A stretch of 6,760 bases of DNA from RGIG1668 sp045124495 (GTDB lineage: Bacteria; Bacillota; Clostridia; Lachnospirales; Lachnospiraceae), in assembly GCA_045124495.1 (NCBI GenBank), contig JBGVLX010000087.1, positions 1 through 6,760 of the forward strand, written 5' to 3'. Under the pieces are notes generated by a model that saw nothing but the letters and a program-made list of their open reading frames with translations, had not been told where the DNA came from and did not search any database. This document shows, in pieces, positions 5,428 to 6,760 of the stretch (positions are counted from its first letter, which is position 1; each line of letters begins with the position of its first letter). The translations under genes and the position numbers were made by a program.

Positions 5428-5640
5428 TTGTTTTTGTTTGATGTAAAGTTATCAGAACAGATAGGAGATAAGGGTGGTTTTGTTCAATGTCATCGAGGTA
5501 TTGCTGTAAATATAAAATATATTGAAAATTATGATAAAACATCGAAATATATAAAAATTGTAGGTAGACAGGTGGCGGTCGGACGAGCTTATCAGTCAAG
5601 GCTGGAGATGATATTGGGAAAGCAACAGTTTATGGTTTGA
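5428..5640 (+). pseudogene. C-terminal fragment of a LytTR-family DNA-binding regulator
   Basis: The frame ends at TGA 5640 and contains FVQCHRGIAVNIKYIE (18-33, counting from a TTG at 5428) followed by KYIKIVGRQVAVGRAYQSRLEMIL (40-63). This is the core and last strands of a LytTR domain, whose hallmark is F-x-x-x-H-R/K-x-x-x-VN-x-x-YI followed by a short strand and a V-G-R-x-Y/F segment. A helix-like KLSEQIGDKG precedes it, as expected. The first part of the domain and any receiver or sensor region are missing. There is no ATG, no ribosome binding site, and a stop at 5407-5409 in frame, so it is a relic rather than a small gene. It lies head to head with the truncated permease. Confidence 0.65.
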
Positions 5641-5727
5641 TTGTAAGAATGTAATATAAATGTTGTGTATAAGAGTAAAGGAATAAAAGATACAAATAAA
5701 AGAGAAGCGGAGAGATTTAGAGTTTTG

Positions 5728-5756
5728 TTGCATTTTAAAAGGAAATCCATTATACT
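5728..5756 (+). promoter_or_regulatory. Predicted sigma-A promoter of the AAA-ATPase gene
   Basis: TTGCAT (5728-5733) and TATACT (5751-5756) are separated by exactly 17 bases, a near-consensus pair. Transcription would begin near 5763, giving a short leader of about 30 bases. The 150 bases before the gene otherwise hold nothing recognisable, so the gene probably has its own promoter. Confidence 0.75.
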
Positions 5757-5795
5757 AACCATAATAAGAGGGAGTTTGAAAGGGAGTGAATGGAT

Positions 5796-6760
5796 ATGAC
5801 CAATATAAGACAGACAGTAGGAATTGGAATACAGGATTTTTTGGAATTACGGGAGAATCATAATTTTTACATTGACAAAACCTCATTTATCAAGGAATGG
5901 TGGGAAAGTAACGACAATGTTACCTTAATTACCCGACCACGTCGTTTTGGGAAAACGTTAAATATAAGTATGGTGGAAGAATTTTTCTCCGTGGATTACT
6001 CAGGAAGAGGAGATTTGTTTGAAGGACTTTCCATCTGGGAGGAAGAAAAATATCAGAAACTACAGGGAACTTACCCTGTGATTAGTCTTTCCTTTGCAAG
6101 GATAAAAGAAACCAATTACCATATAACACGGAAAAAGATATGTCAACAGTTGACAGAACTATATGCGAAACATTCTTACTTGTTGGAGGGTGAATTATTA
6201 TATGAAACAGAGAAGGAATATTTTAAACGTGTGAATGTAGATATGGATGATGCAGATGCTACCATTGCCCTGAACTGTTTATCTGATTATCTGTATCGAT
6301 ATTATGGAAAAAAGGTGATTATTCTGCTTGATGAGTATGACACCCCGATGCAGGAAGCTTATGTGAATGGCTTTTGGGAGGAAATGGTGGCATTTACTAG
6401 AAGTCTTTTTAATTCAACCTTTAAAACCAACCCTTACATGGGAAGAGCGATTATGACCGGAATCACCAGAGTGTCGAAAGAGTCGGTTTTTTCTGATTTG
6501 AATAACTTAAAAGTGGTGACTACCACATCAAATGAATACGCCACAGCTTTTGGTTTTACAGAAGAAGAAGTGTTTGCTGCACTAGAACAATGTGGTTTAG
6601 GTGAAGAAAAAGAAAAAGTGAAGGAATGGTATGATGGTTTCGTGTTTGGTGAACAGGAAGATATCTATAATCCATGGTCTATCCTTAACTTTTTGGATAC
6701 CGGTGAGTACGCAACCTACTGGGCTAATACCAGCTCCAACAGTTTGGTTGGAAAGTTGAT
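5796..6760 (+). CDS. AAA-ATPase_like (DUF1703-type) protein, N-terminal part, runs off the window
   Basis: The frame is open from 5796 to the window end (321 complete codons). It begins IRQTVGIGIQDFLELRENHNF, with YIDKT (25-29), a P-loop TRPRRFGKT (46-54), Walker B VIILLDEYDTP (174-184), TGITRVSKES (near 223-232) and YNPWSI (291-296). These mark the AAA-ATPase_like family (PF09820), which usually continues into a C-terminal PD-(D/E)XK nuclease-like domain (PF08011) for a total of about 500-570 residues; that part lies beyond the window. The family is abundant and often multicopy in anaerobic gut bacteria, and its role is not established. ATG 5796 has AGGGAG nine bases upstream. An in-frame ATG at 5790 would be only three bases from that site and is less likely. 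No damage is seen within the visible part. Confidence 0.88.
   Translation, partial: MTNIRQTVGIGIQDFLELRENHNFYIDKTSFIKEWWESNDNVTLITRPRRFGKTLNISMVEEFFSVDYSGRGDLFEGLSIWEEEKYQKLQGTYPVISLSFARIKETNYHITRKKICQQLTELYAKHSYLLEGELLYETEKEYFKRVNVDMDDADATIALNCLSDYLYRYYGKKVIILLDEYDTPMQEAYVNGFWEEMVAFTRSLFNSTFKTNPYMGRAIMTGITRVSKESVFSDLNNLKVVTTTSNEYATAFGFTEEEVFAALEQCGLGEEKEKVKEWYDGFVFGEQEDIYNPWSILNFLDTGEYATYWANTSSNSLVGKL

Overview
The window is AT-rich, with strong AGGAGG-type ribosome binding sites and A/T-rich spacers. Its proteins (FabV/Ter reductase, a YfmM-like ABC-F ATPase, relics of a hybrid histidine kinase and a LytTR regulator, and an AAA-ATPase_like/DUF1703 protein) fit a low-GC anaerobic Firmicute, most likely a Clostridia/Lachnospiraceae-type gut bacterium. 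This assignment is inferred from protein families and base composition, not from a database match.

Layout. Positions 1-536 have no gene. They hold a 30-bp imperfect tandem repeat, a strong hairpin terminator (127-170), another long hairpin (218-250), a good promoter (290-318), an intrinsic-terminator-like hairpin in the leader (380-416) and further alternative hairpins (426-508). An apparent two-gene operon follows: fabV (537-1697; trans-2-enoyl-CoA/ACP reductase) and, 10 bases on, an ABC-F translation-factor-type ATPase (1708-3264). It is closed by a strong terminator (3329-3380).

From about 3380 to 5640 the window is a patch of decayed signalling and export genes. A promoter and ribosome binding site still drive the first 50-odd residues of a membrane-anchored sensor kinase (3671-). 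That frame is joined out of frame to the tail of a receiver domain and a C-terminal region (to 4164), as expected of a very large internal deletion. A bidirectional terminator (4270-4318) separates it from a minus-strand pair: an intact LolD/MacB-like ABC ATPase (4327-4992) and only the C-terminal end of its FtsX-like permease partner (4989-about 5400). Back to back with that permease stump lies the C-terminal end of a LytTR DNA-binding domain on the plus strand (to 5640). One deletion removing the 5' ends of two divergent genes (an exporter operon and a LytTR regulator) would explain this junction.

The right end carries a well-formed promoter (5728-5756) and the first 321 codons of an AAA-ATPase_like protein, of the family that usually ends in a PD-(D/E)XK nuclease domain. 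The gene runs off the window.

I see no CRISPR array, tRNA, rRNA, transposase or convincing new multi-gene system. The most notable features are the deletion-derived gene relics that keep working expression signals, the attenuator-like fabV leader, and a recurring GTAAT...ATTAC palindrome in several non-coding segments.
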